From Datnioides undecimradiatus (Eukaryota; Chordata; Actinopteri; Lobotiformes; Datnioididae), in the NCBI GenBank assembly GCA_008933995.1, contig WARS01000013.1:3402721-3466720 (forward strand): 64,000 bases of DNA. The letters run 5' to 3'. The position numbers were made by a program, and so were the translations under genes. The notes beneath the pieces are model-generated. The model saw only the letters and a program-made list of their open reading frames with translations, made no database searches and was not told where the DNA came from. This document shows positions 26,601 through 38,838 of the stretch, in pieces. How positions within the stretch are numbered: position 1 is the first letter of the stretch; the number at the start of each line of letters is the position of its first letter.

Positions 26601-26985
26601 ATATGGACTTGTGTATAGCTGCCTCCTATACATACAAAAGCTGGTCCCCATGTGTACAGATGTTGCGATAAGCCTTCCTGACAAGACAGTTAATTTACCC
26701 TTGGGCTGCGCTGGTTGCCCCCACCCAGGAGTTCATCACGAGCAGATGGGAGGTAATTGGAATGGATGCATGCAGATGCTGCGACGCAGTGGAATGGATT
26801 CATCACATCAGGCCTATAAATGAACTGATGGAGGGACTGTTTGTTTGTAAGGTAATTAGGCAGAAATTTGTTTTCATTTTTCTCATCATCCAACAATTGA
26901 TGTAATAGAGGTGGTCCAGCCTCTGGAGAGAGGGAGTGCTGGCTGGCTGGTTAGGTAGATGCCGTGTGCGTGGAGGGGGTGTGCA

Positions 26986-27005
26986 TGTGTGTGTGTGTGT
27001 GTGTG
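26986..27005. repeat. (GT)n microsatellite
   Basis: Perfect dinucleotide run in the transmembrane-splitting intron. Confidence 0.9.
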
Positions 27006-27134
27006 AGTGAAGATAAGGTGCACACAACAATGGTGCATGGAGGGAAAGGATTGCGTTGCAGTTAAAGGGTGAAGAGTGATTTGTCTAAGCGTGCCGATGT
27101 GTGCTTGACATGTACGAGCAGACGCACGATATAT

Positions 27135-27164
27135 TTGTGTGTGTGTGTGTGTGTGTGTGCGTGT
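27135..27164. repeat. (GT)n microsatellite
   Basis: Dinucleotide run with one GC interruption near 27160. Confidence 0.9.
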
Positions 27165-28835
27165 ATGGTAAGTAAAGCAGGGACAGGGACACTGTTGGGC
27201 AATGTGCAGTCGATAAGATTGCTGCCACATGCCTCGCTCCCGTCTGTTATTCACACCACATGATAGTTGTGAAAACACTGCTCATCCCCCTGATCCCAGA
27301 CCCCGCAGCCCTGAGATTTTCCTGTCCACATGATGACTGGCAGGAGCCAGGCGCTCCGACTTAGCCTGTCCTTCAGTGCTCTGACGAGACCTGCTCAGTC
27401 CATCTTCTAACAATCAGTATCAGTCACTCAGACTGGCGTGGAATTAACACCGATTAGAGTCACTGACACTAATGCATCGTTTCATTAGCAGAATCAAAAT
27501 AGCACCAAATAACACCAAAATAGCTGAATCATTGCAGTCTTAAGCATATGTATGATACTGTGCTTTATATAGGTTTTCATTCATAAACCAAGGCTGTAGA
27601 GACAAAAAAAGAAATCTTTGGGTCTTGCAACTTTTTTTTTTTTTTTTCTGCAGCGTCTTGCTTTCCACAAGCTGAAAGGACAGAGAATTGCTTGCAGCTC
27701 AGTACTTTGAGGGGATGGCATCTAGCCTAGAACACCAAAACCAAGATACACAGGCAAACACAGTTTTTTATAGTCAGCAGAGGTTGCCTCAGATTTGTAC
27801 ATAACATTTTTTGTTGAGGCTTTTAAAGCCATGATGAATAAATGATGCCCTGCTTTTGAAGTTCACTCCAGTAGATGGTTTGGTTAATGGAAGCAGAGCT
27901 TTAACAACTCTCATTAGGACAGCTCTTAAAAGAAATAGATAGCAATGTTAGTTACAGTTCGAGCTGCCTGCTGTCATCATCATCCATCATTCACTGCCTG
28001 AACGATGTAAAACGCGCATAGGCGCAAGCGGGGGAGACAAAACACTGTGACAGCGTTGTCGTTTCGCTCTGGCACAGAGGAGTGGGATGCTAAGACGTAC
28101 GGGGGGGGCGGGGGGAGAAGCTAACTCATAAAATTTTCAGATATGACAATACTAAACCTCTCTGGTCTCTGAGAGGGTGAGCGTGTGCATGCATGTGTAT
28201 GTCGCTGTGTGCATGTGTGTATAAAAATGGGGGAATGTCTGGAAAGCCATGTCTATTTAAAGCCTGCTGTTCCAGAGGAATAGAAGTGCTGAGGCAGCTC
28301 TTTTTGCCTGTTTGCTCTCTCTCGCTCTCCATAACCCCCCACACCCCCCGCACCCCCACCCATCCACTTCACTCCCATTCATTCCATCTCCGTCTGTGTT
28401 CCAAGGATCAAAGAGGCTGGATATCATTCATAAACCCAGACATCATCCGCGCTCCTGTTTAAACAAAGGCTCTCTCGCCATAAAAGCAGCAGCAAAATGT
28501 CCGGCAGGGAAGCGGCTGAACGGAGGACGGATGAAAAATTGATCTCGTTTTTCATGTCACTCGTCTGAGTTTTTCTGCCACCGCATGTGCAGTTTCTCTC
28601 GTGAAATATAGATAACTCCTAAAAGTGGTCAATCCATTAAAAGACACATGCTCGGTTGCATGATTTCATGAGCAGAGGGCATAGAGGGTCTTTGCGTTCA
28701 GCCCTGAGCTTTGCCTTTTTACTAGTACAGCCCACTATTGACTGTAATGCTGCTGGTGGTCCTGCTGGAGTAGTTGAACTTAGCAATGACCCCTGAAAAG
28801 CAATACTAATGAATTGCACTTATCCACCCGTCGAG

Positions 28836-28884
28836 CCATCCATCATCCATCCATCCTTCCATTTATCTCCTCATCCATCCATAC
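28836..28884. repeat. CATC-type imperfect microsatellite near a splice donor
   Basis: Imperfect CATC units, about 25-75 bases inside the intron from the donor at 28910; GGAT units on the transcript strand. Confidence 0.8.
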
Positions 28885-28910
28885 ATGCATAAGTACATCC
28901 ATGTGCTTAC

Positions 28911-29012
28911 CTATGAGGATGAGCATGCAGACCAGGAGTGCTATGAGTGCCCCAGGGCTGAGAGCAGCCTTCATTACATAGGCGGTGGCATTGCAGGACT
29001 GGATGGCTCCCT
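28911..29012 (-). CDS. cdh22: cdh22 exon, membrane-proximal and transmembrane segment
   Basis: Acceptor CAACACAG before 29012 and donor GTAAGCAC from 28910; 102 bases. With the carried G it reads EGAIQSCNATAYVMKAALS and PGALIALLVCMLILI. The conserved SC cysteine pairs with the CGCD segment of the previous exon in relatives. NAT is a possible glycosylation sequon. The hydrophobic run starting at GALIALLVC is the start of the transmembrane helix, which is finished by VLVLLILTL in the last exon. The helix is therefore split by a 5.3-kb intron. A GGAT-type microsatellite on the coding strand lies just inside the downstream intron. Confidence 0.94.
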
Positions 29013-29360
29013 CTGTGTTGCAAAAGAAAGATTAGCATTTACTGAACAGATTCAACACCAGTTATGAGTCAGTTCAGGGGACACGGATTAAGCACTGTGT
29101 TATCAAGAGGAAAAAAAAAATGTGTTTTTATCATGAATATATTATATTTTCACCCAGGTGGAGTCACAGTTGAGGACCATTTGTCTGCAGATTTGTGCCC
29201 TTTTGGTGCTGTTTTGTTTTCCACAAACATAAGCTGATAAGAACTGTTTGCTGACCAAAACAGTGGCATGTAGATGACCTTTTAGTTCTGCTGCTGCTGA
29301 TGCAGAAGGTGACAGTGATGATAATGCTAGTAATGGCGCAGCTCCTGCAGTAGCTCTCAC
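29013..29360 (-). other. cdh22: small intron between EC5 and the transmembrane exon (348 bp)
   Basis: GT at 29360-29359 and AG at 29014-29013. Read-through reaches an in-frame stop, so it must be removed. It is by far the shortest intron in the window, and it divides what would otherwise be a 252-base exon. Confidence 0.9.
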
Positions 29361-29510
29361 CTGTGTCACAGCCGCAGACATGAATGGTCAGGGTGCCTGT
29401 GGAGCTGAGGGAGGGAGGCCCGCTGTCAACCACCAGGATAGGCAGGAAGTACACATTCTGCTCATGGCGGTTAAAGCCTGACCGCTGGGTCCGGATGCCA
29501 GCTGTGTTGT
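29361..29510 (-). CDS. cdh22: cdh22 exon, EC5 second part
   Basis: Acceptor CCACCCAG before 29510 and donor GTGAGAGC from 29360; 150 bases. It reads DNTAGIRTQRSGFNRHEQ, NVYFLPILVVDSGPPSLSS and TGTLTIHVCGCDTG. The YFLPI.VVDSG.PSLSSTGTLTI block is the conserved end of EC5, and CGCD begins the cysteine-bearing membrane-proximal segment. Reading on through the donor meets a stop, so splicing is needed. With the next exon (102 bases) it totals 252, the size I recall for one undivided exon in related genes. A separate finding covers this. Confidence 0.94.
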
Positions 29511-32500
29511 CTGGGTGGGCGGTGTGTGTGACAGGGTCAGAGAGACAAGGTAAAGCAGAGAATAACACATGAGCGACTTAATATTTGAAGACCAATGCCT
29601 CTTTGCCCGCTCCCAGATGTCTCTGTATTTACACCAGGCTGCGGCGACTACTTTTATTGCCCTCCTTGTTTTGCCATCTTTGAAATGAAGACCGCACAGA
29701 TGGACGAGGCGGGAAAAAAGCGGGAGCGCTGATCACGGAGGCCTTTTTGACATTAGTAAAATGTCAGGCGAAATCATCATTTTCACGACTTGACACTTGA
29801 CAATGTAAGATGCTTGCCATTTCGATTTTACAAAAAAAAAAAAGGAACAAGGAAAACAATAAACGGTCAAGAGCCGAGGTGATAAAGACAAAGGCAGAAA
29901 AATCCCCATCCTTGTTACACACAGAGTGAATATAATATTTGACATGTAATAATGCATAGTTCAAGGACTCCGGAGAAAAAGGTGCCAGGACTGTCAAGTT
30001 TAACTCCGGGTTGAGTGATTTCTCTGGGGAAGTGAACTGCTTTGGTGCTATCAACATTTATCACGAGTGGGGTTTTTTCTGTTGTTTAAAGCAAACAAAA
30101 GAGAGAGAGAGAAAATGAGCGAGAGAGCCACTGTTGGAAATTAAACTTCACCGGTGTATATATGAGCGCTCAGCCGGAGACATAGATAAATGTAACATAG
30201 AATGCAGGAGGAGGCTTTGACAAATAGAGTCAGAGTAAGCTTTGTGGGTAGACTTGCGCAGAGGATACCAAGCAATCCATCTCCCAGAACATATATCACC
30301 CTTATCCACGTCACCCCGGAGCTTCTCTGGCACATGTAGAACAATCTTCATATTACTGTTTATGTACGGGAACGTTACGCCCCTGAATTTGTCCTTTTGA
30401 CTTTTGCACAGCGTTTTCTTCCATGGCTGCCTGCTGTTAAAAAAAAAAAAAGACTCTCTCTCCAAGACATGTGGGCACAACTAGACCACGGCGGCATCTT
30501 GAGTAGTCTTTAATCAAAATCGGCCAAGTTAAAAAGTTGGCAATTCATAGGTTTGATGAGGACAACCAGCTACATGCACAATTTATCTCAAGTCCCAGGT
30601 CTTCTCAACTATACGGCAGCACACGTTTGCTTTCCAGAAAGATACATGGGAGCACATCTGAGGACTGTACCAGGAAGGAGGATTTGAGGTAGGAGAGGCA
30701 GCTTAAGGTTTAACCCTGTGTTCTCACAGTAAGCTTTTACTAGGGTTTAGCCACGTTAACTTATGCTGCACACCTCACCCGCCCCGGAGCAGGTCGCGTT
30801 CGAGATGAGAAATCAGCTTGCACGGCATCACCATTCACAGAAAACGCTGCACATTGCGTTGGGCTGTTTGCGAGTTGGCCTTTTAGGAGGGTCAGCTTCT
30901 TGAGGCGTATGTTGTTACGTGTCGTGCGCTTACAGACTGTATGCATTACCTGGCGTCACTTTGCTACGGGCTCTCGCGCCACACTGCTGGCATGACTAAT
31001 AAGAACAACTTGTTCAAGGTTAGGAAATATTGTGGTCCTGGTTAAGAGAAAGCAATGCTGACTGCTGGAGGGAACGTAGGTCCTTTTGAAGCCATTTGAA
31101 AGACAAATGCTTTTCTCTTGAGGATCATGAAGCTCTTCAAGTTGGCCTGAACACTTCAAAGTATGGATATTTCATTTGTTGTATTCATTTACAGGCAGAA
31201 AGGGACATAAAGCAAACACACACACACATACACATATATATATGTGTACACATATATATATGTGTATGTGTGTGTGTAGGCTTTGGAAATGGCTCTAACT
31301 GTCCAAATACCAACACTTTCACAAATGCTTTAAATGACACAAGTAAAAATAATCCACTAAAATGTGAATTTCCTTTTATCTTCAGCTTCACATCACGAGA
31401 TTTCTTGACGATATGGGACCTTTTCCCAGTTGAAATCACGGCAGTTTGTCATGTAACGGCAAAGTTTATTTGGTGAAGACGAGATTTTGCACTACAGGCT
31501 GCCAGCAACGACTTAAAAGAGTTTAGCAACACGGTGGAGGGAGGAAAAAAAAACAAAAACGCGTTTTCATCATGGTGTGTCAAGGCTTGGAGACAGAACG
31601 CAATGTGAGGCCATGATGGGGAAAAGAAGAAGTGACAGATTGAAAGTGACAGGTTGACAAATGTGTCCATGAAAAGAGACACCAGAGTGGAAAAAAAGAG
31701 GGGTAGGAGGATTAAAAGTCTGTGTGGGGTTTTGTTTGTCTTTCGCCAAAATATGCACACGGCCTACAGTAATGTTTGTGTTCATGAGTACAGGAGATAT
31801 ATCAGGGTAGTAGGGGTTACATCTAAGCAGGAATATGCTCATTAATCATTCTGCCTAATCACCAACATGCACGCCATTTCAGCTCTTCACCTACACGCAC
31901 GTCTACACAGCCACTGACGGGCTGCACGGTTTGGCTGTTAGTGTGCGTATGCAGGAGCGCAGTCTGTATTTATAGACGAGAGAGAGAAAGAGCAACCTCG
32001 CATACTTCTTGCTCCTCTATGCATGTGTGTTAATACGCAGTATGCGTGCTCCACGTTAGACGAGGCTGTGTCCATATGCCCTGATACAAGTGAGCACGTG
32101 AGCTGGACTGCAGCAGTTCTCGTTGTCTTCACACGGTGACATTTCCCTAGCTCGGGCAGCTCCCCTGACATTTTCCTGGTGTCAGATCAATCTTGATTTA
32201 GCCAGATGTCACATTCACTTAGGTGCACATCTCTAAACGAGGGATCTGCAAGTGCGTTGGCAAAAACACCGACATGCATGAAAAACCTTATCTTCCCAAC
32301 AATGCAAAGTCATCACTGGGGCACGGTGATTTTAATGTTTCCTTGCATTTTGCAGATACGAACAAAATGTTGTGTCTGGGGGGCAGTGCAGGTTTCCCAA
32401 TGAAATTTGAGAAAATTATCTTTACGCAATCGTACAATGGTATGGAAAACTCTAATAATCTTACTTAGAGGACTAGAACAGGTGGTGTTTCTCCAAAAAA

Positions 32501-33000
32501 AAAAAAAAAAAAATCTTTTTTTTGGCAAATGCTAAAAAATAAACTCTTTTGCATTCACTTTGAAAACATCTTCTGGTAATGTTGTACCATCTGGCACTGA
32601 AATGAGGCAAATGAGACACTGAAATCATTGGTAAGTATGCAGACAAAGCTTCTGGAGCCGCAGCCCTTTGAAACGAACTCGACACTGCCTTAAGGTCTAC
32701 GTTTGCAGAATGCCTGCAAGCGTTTCGCCAAGCTCTTACAATGACAGTCACATTCACATTTCATTTTAAGGAGCTTCATCGTGATCCTGAACATTTGTCA
32801 GTCATTCTGACTTTTGCTGCACCTCCGCACGTTTTCAATTCACACACCCATTCACATAAAATTTAACAACCGCTCTTAAACACTCCTCCTTGCACCATTA
32901 TAACCTAAAAATCTAGTTATACTCATAATGCCATCAGCACCGACACTCCAATATGCATCTTCACCCATACCCCCCAAAACAGGACCTTTTGCCCTCTCAC
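29511..33000 (-). other. cdh22: intron within EC5 (3,490 bp)
   Basis: GT at 33000-32999 and AG at 29512-29511. It contains a perfect 60-bp palindrome at 31218-31277 and a poly-A run near 32495-32512. No coding sequence. Confidence 0.85.
31218..31277. repeat. perfect 60-bp palindrome (CA, TA and TG tracts)
   Basis: Checked base by base about the centre 31247/31248: every pair from 31218/31277 inward is complementary. The arms run ACACACACACATACACATAT and on to GTGT|ACAC at the centre. It can form a hairpin or cruciform. Confidence 0.95.
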
Positions 33001-33118
33001 CTTTGACGTCCCACAGGGTGAAGTGTTGACTGCTGGAGGCTTCAGAGGCCAAGGTGAAGTAGAAGCGATGTCCAGATTGTGGCTCGTCCCGATCCACCAC
33101 ACTGATGGTGTGAATTAG
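33001..33118 (-). CDS. cdh22: cdh22 exon, EC5 first part
   Basis: Acceptor CCTTAG before 33118 and donor GTGAGA from 33000; exactly 118 bases. It starts in phase 0 with LIHTISVVDRDEPQSGHRF and continues YFTLASEASSSQHFTLWDVK, with a final G carried on. DRDEP is the EC5 calcium motif, and GHRFYF is typical of the membrane-proximal repeat of type II cadherins. There is no premature stop and no frameshift. The upstream intron of 13.7 kb is the longest in the window. Confidence 0.95.
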
Positions 33119-35324
33119 CTAAGGACGGAGCAACCAAAGCAGAAAAAGGAAATAAAAGCACAAGAAAGAAAAGAAACAGAGGTTAGATTTTCCACTCAGA
33201 TCCACTCAATGGGAACAAGGAAAGTGATATGAAAAGCACTTTACACTTTACATTTCAAATGCCTCTTTCATGAGGGAGGGAGTGAGGTGGAGCGAGTATA
33301 CTTTTGGATGCAACACACTCAGAAGGCTCCTTATGAAAGTGCAGTTCAAAGGGGCTTCAGTCACAAAGAGATAAAAACTACTTTCTTCAGAAAGTTGACA
33401 CAGCAATATATATATATAAAAAATGTCTTAATGTTGGAAATGCAAAACCATCATAAAGTGCCTCACTAAAAAGGCTTTTTTTGAACAGAAAAGGACAGAG
33501 ATACTCTGCCAGGCTGCCATATTTGCTCTAATATGGAGCAAAGTCGAAATGCAAATGTGCAGAGGAACAGAAAGAGAGACTCAGAGTCTCGGCAAGGGTG
33601 TAGTCTATCTAATGCAATAATAGTGATCCACGTTGAAAGATAAAACTCAACTGTGATCCAATTTTGAGAACTCTGTGTGGACACAATAAGGTGAGATAGG
33701 ATTCAGTATGAGCTGAACAGACATCAAACAGCCCCTGGAGATCCTTTCACCTTAACACAGGCCTCACGGTGACCATTCATCCACCTCTCATCTTGTTAAT
33801 CTGTAGCCAGCGTCGAAACCACAAGCTGATGAATGATATTTTCACACAACATCCATCCGCTCTGTCTCCTCCTCTGCCGGCACACTACGTTTGAGTCCAC
33901 ATATTTCTTATTATTTTGATTTCCTTCACTTTTGTCTAGACGGCGCATCACTGCAAAACAATGCAACCAAATAAAAGAAAGCATAGAAGTTGCAGACAGC
34001 AAACGGCGCACGTGGTAACACAAAGTTTGCTGCAATGTGGCTTAAAAGAATCTTTAATGGTAAAGTTCTCGACAGGAACGGCATGGTGACAGCAGACCAA
34101 CAGCAGAGCAGCATGATAAACCAAACTATTAGATGTTTTGGGTGAAAAGTGTGAGCCTTCAGGCAGAAACTAAACTTGAATGCCCTTGGCTTTAAACTAC
34201 ATTTTATCTCAGTGTCGTCTTGCTAACTGTGGAACTCCAATAACACGTTACAATAATAAGTCACATTCGCAAGTATGTCGTCCAATGCTATAATCGTTCT
34301 ACCAGCGAGATGCTGCTGTGAATGACGCATGTTTGCCTTGAGCTAATGAAAGCTATTCTATTTCTATTTTGAGCAAAATACATTTACATATTGCCCAAGA
34401 ATGTTTTAGCAGGCGCTCAAGTTTCTGCCTAACAGGCACTTTTTCTTTCAGTTTAAATAATGGATATATACTTTTGATAATACACGGGGGGAATGATGTG
34501 ATTTTCTTTATTTTTCCACAGCTGCTGTTGCAAGAGCTGACACTGTACACCTAAAGCACTGTGGTAATAATATCTGCACTTGTGTAAGTGGTACTTGTAG
34601 GTGGAAAACATGAAGCGTTTATGCTACAAAATCATAAAATCAAAGTCAATCGTGGCTAATGTTTGATGACTCACGACACAGAGGACCAACCAAAGCTCAT
34701 CAGGCGGCTGGAGATCACGTGTGGTCACAACTTGCCAGGCTTTAAGTCACTCACTTGTGGCTGAACCGCAGTGGTTTGGAGCAGCCAGCGACCTCTGAAG
34801 AACCACCGGCAGCTACGGGTGTGGTGTGGATGTGGCAGGGATGACAGTGAGATGAAGGCGTTTCTCAGAGTTTTCACTCTCGTCCCAGTTGACTTCAACA
34901 AGTACACTCCAACTGCATTATGTGGTTAATTGAAACCTATGAACCATGTTGGTGAATGACCTTCCTTTAATGACTAAGCTGATGAGTTGAAACTATGAAA
35001 AGATGTAGTGTCATATCCACAGGATATGTCCATTTTCTTGTCGAAGTTTGCGGTAAAGCTCGGTGAGGACTGCTACGGTGGTGAACTGGTTGATTATGGG
35101 GTTGTAGGGAAATAAAAAGTGGACTGCCCTCTGCTTACTAAAAAAATACCAGCAGAACTACGAAAGATGAAAATGACTAAAATGTCATTTAAACTACGAA
35201 GCATTTTTAAAATGTAACTTTAAAATAGCTGCCAAAATTAACGCTGATACAATCCATTTGCCACATCCAGTTAAAATAAATGTGAGTAAATTAACACTTT
35301 TCCGTAATGAATTTTAACTCGTCT

Positions 35325-35474
35325 AAAACTCTCTAATTAACACAATATGTCTTGTTTGTTTGATCGATTTAAAAGTGTGAAATTTACCCTTTTACTGGAA
35401 TTTATATCCTAGACCTAGACTAGTTCTTGCCTCTTAGCTGTCGCCAGGCAACCAGGAAGTTATTACCCGCTGCA
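35325..35474 (+). repeat. family A repeat, 3' part, plus orientation
   Basis: CTCTAATTAACACAATATGT and TCGCCAGGCAACCAGGAAGT align with CACTAATTAACATGTTATAT and TTGCCAGGCAACCAGC of the copy at 4645-4976. It ends at a run of 16 A. Confidence 0.65.
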
Positions 35475-35509
35475 AAAAAAAAAAAAAAACAAAGCAAATT
35501 GACGTTTTT

Positions 35510-35580
35510 ACACCTCAGTTTTTGTACAGATTAAAGAAACTAAATATAACGTGCTAATTTGTGAGCTTAGCATATTGTAG
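35510..35580 (-). repeat. family A repeat, minus orientation
   Basis: The reverse complement reads CTCACAAATTAGCACGTTAT, then TTTAATCTGTACAAAAA, which aligns with 4846-4888. It lies tail to tail with the plus copy at 35325-35474. Confidence 0.65.
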
Positions 35581-38500
35581 CGGGCCAGACCTGTTGGACA
35601 AAGCCAAGCTGTTTCCATCTGTTTCTGCTCCAAACACGCCATCATATGAGAAGAGGTACCGATCTTCTCATCTAGCCCTGCACCAGGGAGCATGTGAACG
35701 TATCCCAAAATGTCAAACTTTTCCTTTAAAGTCATTTTGGAATCATCAAGACAAGCTTTACAACTATATGGATAACAGAAACCCACAAGATTAAAATACA
35801 TGATTCGGAAAAGAAAACATTTTAACAAGTATGAATATGCATCTGCTGCTGGTGTCTGGTGTTGTTGTGTCTATCACCGCACGCGGAAGACACAAGGCGC
35901 AGATGGCAAATGTCATTTTGTCAATAACACAATAATTATTTTTATCCCGCTTTGCAGAGGAAGAGTGACGCCACTGACTTTCTGGAAGCTCCGTTTTGTT
36001 CCTTAGCTATCTGTCTTAGCCATCGATAGCTTAGGTGTTTGTTTAGCGACAGTTCATCCCACACCCATCTGCCATCGCAAGTATCTATTGCTTCACTCCT
36101 ACTCTTCTCACTTGCCTATTCTTATTCTACACGAAGGGCTTTCTTGGTGAAACATCTCCTCTCTGAATGTAAACAATCCACCCCGCCTTCATAATCACCA
36201 TAAATGAACAACACTCCTCAGTTAGTAGCATCATGAGGAATCAGAGGAGAGACGTTTTACCATCACAGATATTGTACATACTAAAAGATGATGACAAATT
36301 GTTAATACTTTGGAAAACAGACTGAGAGAGTCAATCCACATTCACAATGGCCTTTTTGTAGAACTTGGTATAATAACAGGGTGTAATATTTGTTTTTCAC
36401 TAACAGGAAGTCCTGACAGATCGTGATGAGGGAGACGGGTTTTTATCTCACACACATGTGAACTGCTCCGAAGGCGCCACGAGAAATCACCCAAGACGCA
36501 CATGACAAACACCCTGCAGGGCTACTATTAAGTGAGACGTTTCTCAGGATGATTAAAGCAGGATGTTCAATGGCTGTCTGGTCTCACAAAAGCTTACAGT
36601 CTCAGATAAGATCGAGGGAAATACATCAGACCAGCTGTTACAGCCGCTGCCTCCGCTTTAAGGGGTGGATACTTACAAAATGCTAAACGCGGCTGTGTTT
36701 ACTGGACTGAACCCTTCGTCTGTCTATCCTTCCCCCTCCACCCCTCTGCCTCTTCAGCCTGATCTCTCTATTTATCACTGTTTTCTTTTTCCTCTGATTC
36801 CTCGTCCTTTGCATTTATCTCCTCTGTCGCACCTCCCTCTCATTCTTGTCCTTTCCAGAAGAATGTATCCTTCATTCATCATCCACCTGCATGTTAAAAA
36901 CAATAATACAGTAGATATCCTCCACACCGTTCTCACACATAAAAGACATCTGCTTTAGAGTGATCTTTAAGCCCATGTTGCCTGCCTGTGTGAGACTGCC
37001 TCATTCATTGAGCAACGCACACAACTCTGAATTATGAGCCTGAGCGGTGACTATGCATTACTGTGACTAAGCTACTGCCGAGCACACTTCCGGGCCACAA
37101 TTGTACCTTAACAATAAACAAAGATAAAGATAACAATAAACAGCTCCTCGGCACTGACGTTGCATCACAGACACAGAACAGGCTTAGTCATACCCAGAGC
37201 TCAGGGAGGCTGTTTGGGATAATGTGGCTTACTTTGTAATTACAAAATGCTACGGCATGATTTCAGGGTAAATCACACGCTCCTTCCTTAGCACTCTGCA
37301 GAATCTGCACTCGAGAAACACGCAGCAACGCATGGAAATGAATGAGAAATGACTGCCTGTGTTCATACAAATGTGATGAAAAGAGAGAAAATATCATGAC
37401 ATACCATCTCAGATCTTACCTGTGGTCCCAGTTGTCATAGTTTCATAAACTGTGATGGCTTCTATTGCTTTTATGAGTTAGTCTCTGACTCATGTGTGAG
37501 AAGGTTAGGCCGCAGATGTTCTAAGAAAGTCCCATGAAATGTGTAATGCTGCTCCAGATTGCACATCTCTTTCACATGTGTAATTGATGAACCTGCGAAA
37601 GGTTGAATGTTAACATGTTCCGACTGGATACATTGAAGAAAATTTGGATTTTTACACGTGTATTTGTGATTGTGATTGTGCTGCTCGATTAAAATAGAAG
37701 CGTAGTGTTGCAGCAGCTGCAGCTCCTTAACCAGTCCGCATACATACACTTGTTTAACATAGCCATTAGGTTGGCAGTGGAATAATCAACAGTTTCCAAG
37801 ACAGAAGATGGGGCGTCAAGTCTCGGGTTGCAACCAACAACATATTAATATTCAAATATTCAAAACACCAACAGTATTCAACCCACTTTGCTAAGGGTTA
37901 TGATGAATTTACAGGAGATGGGGTTACAAATTCCTGCACAACTAACTCACATCCATTCAGTTTAAAGTTAAAGAAAGACAGTCAAGTATAAAGTAACAGT
38001 GTGTAAATAACAAGATAAACCTTTTGGGTGGTTTTGCCAGGATAAAGGGAAGGAGAGCAGATGCTGCGCCAACTGCAAAAGGACAAACAACTTGTCCATT
38101 AAGAGTGATGTGTTAGCTGTTTGCAGGAGTCAACTCTTTTGAATAGCATCTGACTTCATTACACGTGTGTTTAGCGTCACACATGAGCGCTGAAACGCTG
38201 AGCCGAAGCAAAGGACATCGTGCATCCAGTCAATTCGCACTGATCTATGAAAAATACAACTGAGCGAGCTGTATGCCAAAACAGCACTTCTCTTCTCATC
38301 GTTCTTTGAAGCCCTTTCAGGTTTATTTCAGTCTGAAGGTAAAAGAATAATGAGCAAAGAGAAGACACTTAAAGCTTTATTATCAGCAGAGGGATGGATC
38401 TACTCCCGTCTTTGAAGAAATGTGAACAGCAGTGAAGATGTAGTAAGTGAGCCATGATCTGCATCCTGTGACTGTGCCTCAGCAGGGGGACTCTCGGGCG

Positions 38501-38816
38501 GCATCTCGGGGTGAGTGCGAACTGCTGAGGGAGAGTGAAGCGAGAGAGGGAAATGAGAGAGGAGGAGAGCAAGTGTGTGGGAGTTTATTGAGCAGCTAGC
38601 GAAGCTCCCTCAAGCACAATCACCTAATTAGATTTCTATCTAGCAGTCCCCTTTCCTGACCCCCTTAAATCTCTTGCATCTCTGGAAAGCTAGAAGGGGG
38701 AACTTTCCCAAAAGTACATCGCATCTACGCTAGGGGTGTCTGAAAGGTCAAGGTTGTGAGAGGGAGGCGGCTTTCTCATTCACAGACGAAATAAACTATG
38801 ATGGCAGTGGGAAGGG

Positions 38817-38838
38817 AATAAATAAATAAATAAATAAA
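38817..38838. repeat. (AAAT)n microsatellite
   Basis: About five AAAT units in the largest intron. Confidence 0.85.

Larger units (their letters stand above)
23649..28910 (-). other. cdh22: intron splitting the transmembrane helix (5,262 bp)
   Basis: GT at 28910-28909 and AG at 23650-23649. Contents: a CATC/GGAT microsatellite at 28836-28884 next to the donor, GT repeats at 26986-27005 and 27135-27164, and AT-rich blocks with many ATTA/TAAT motifs around 24540-24600 that could be enhancer-like. No exon recognised. Retention would add about 22 codons before a stop. Confidence 0.85.

Noticed and set aside
29142..29360. Open sequence continuing from the EC5 exon
   Set aside because: The frame ends in a stop, loses all cadherin character at the GTGAGA donor, and resumes at the next exon in phase.
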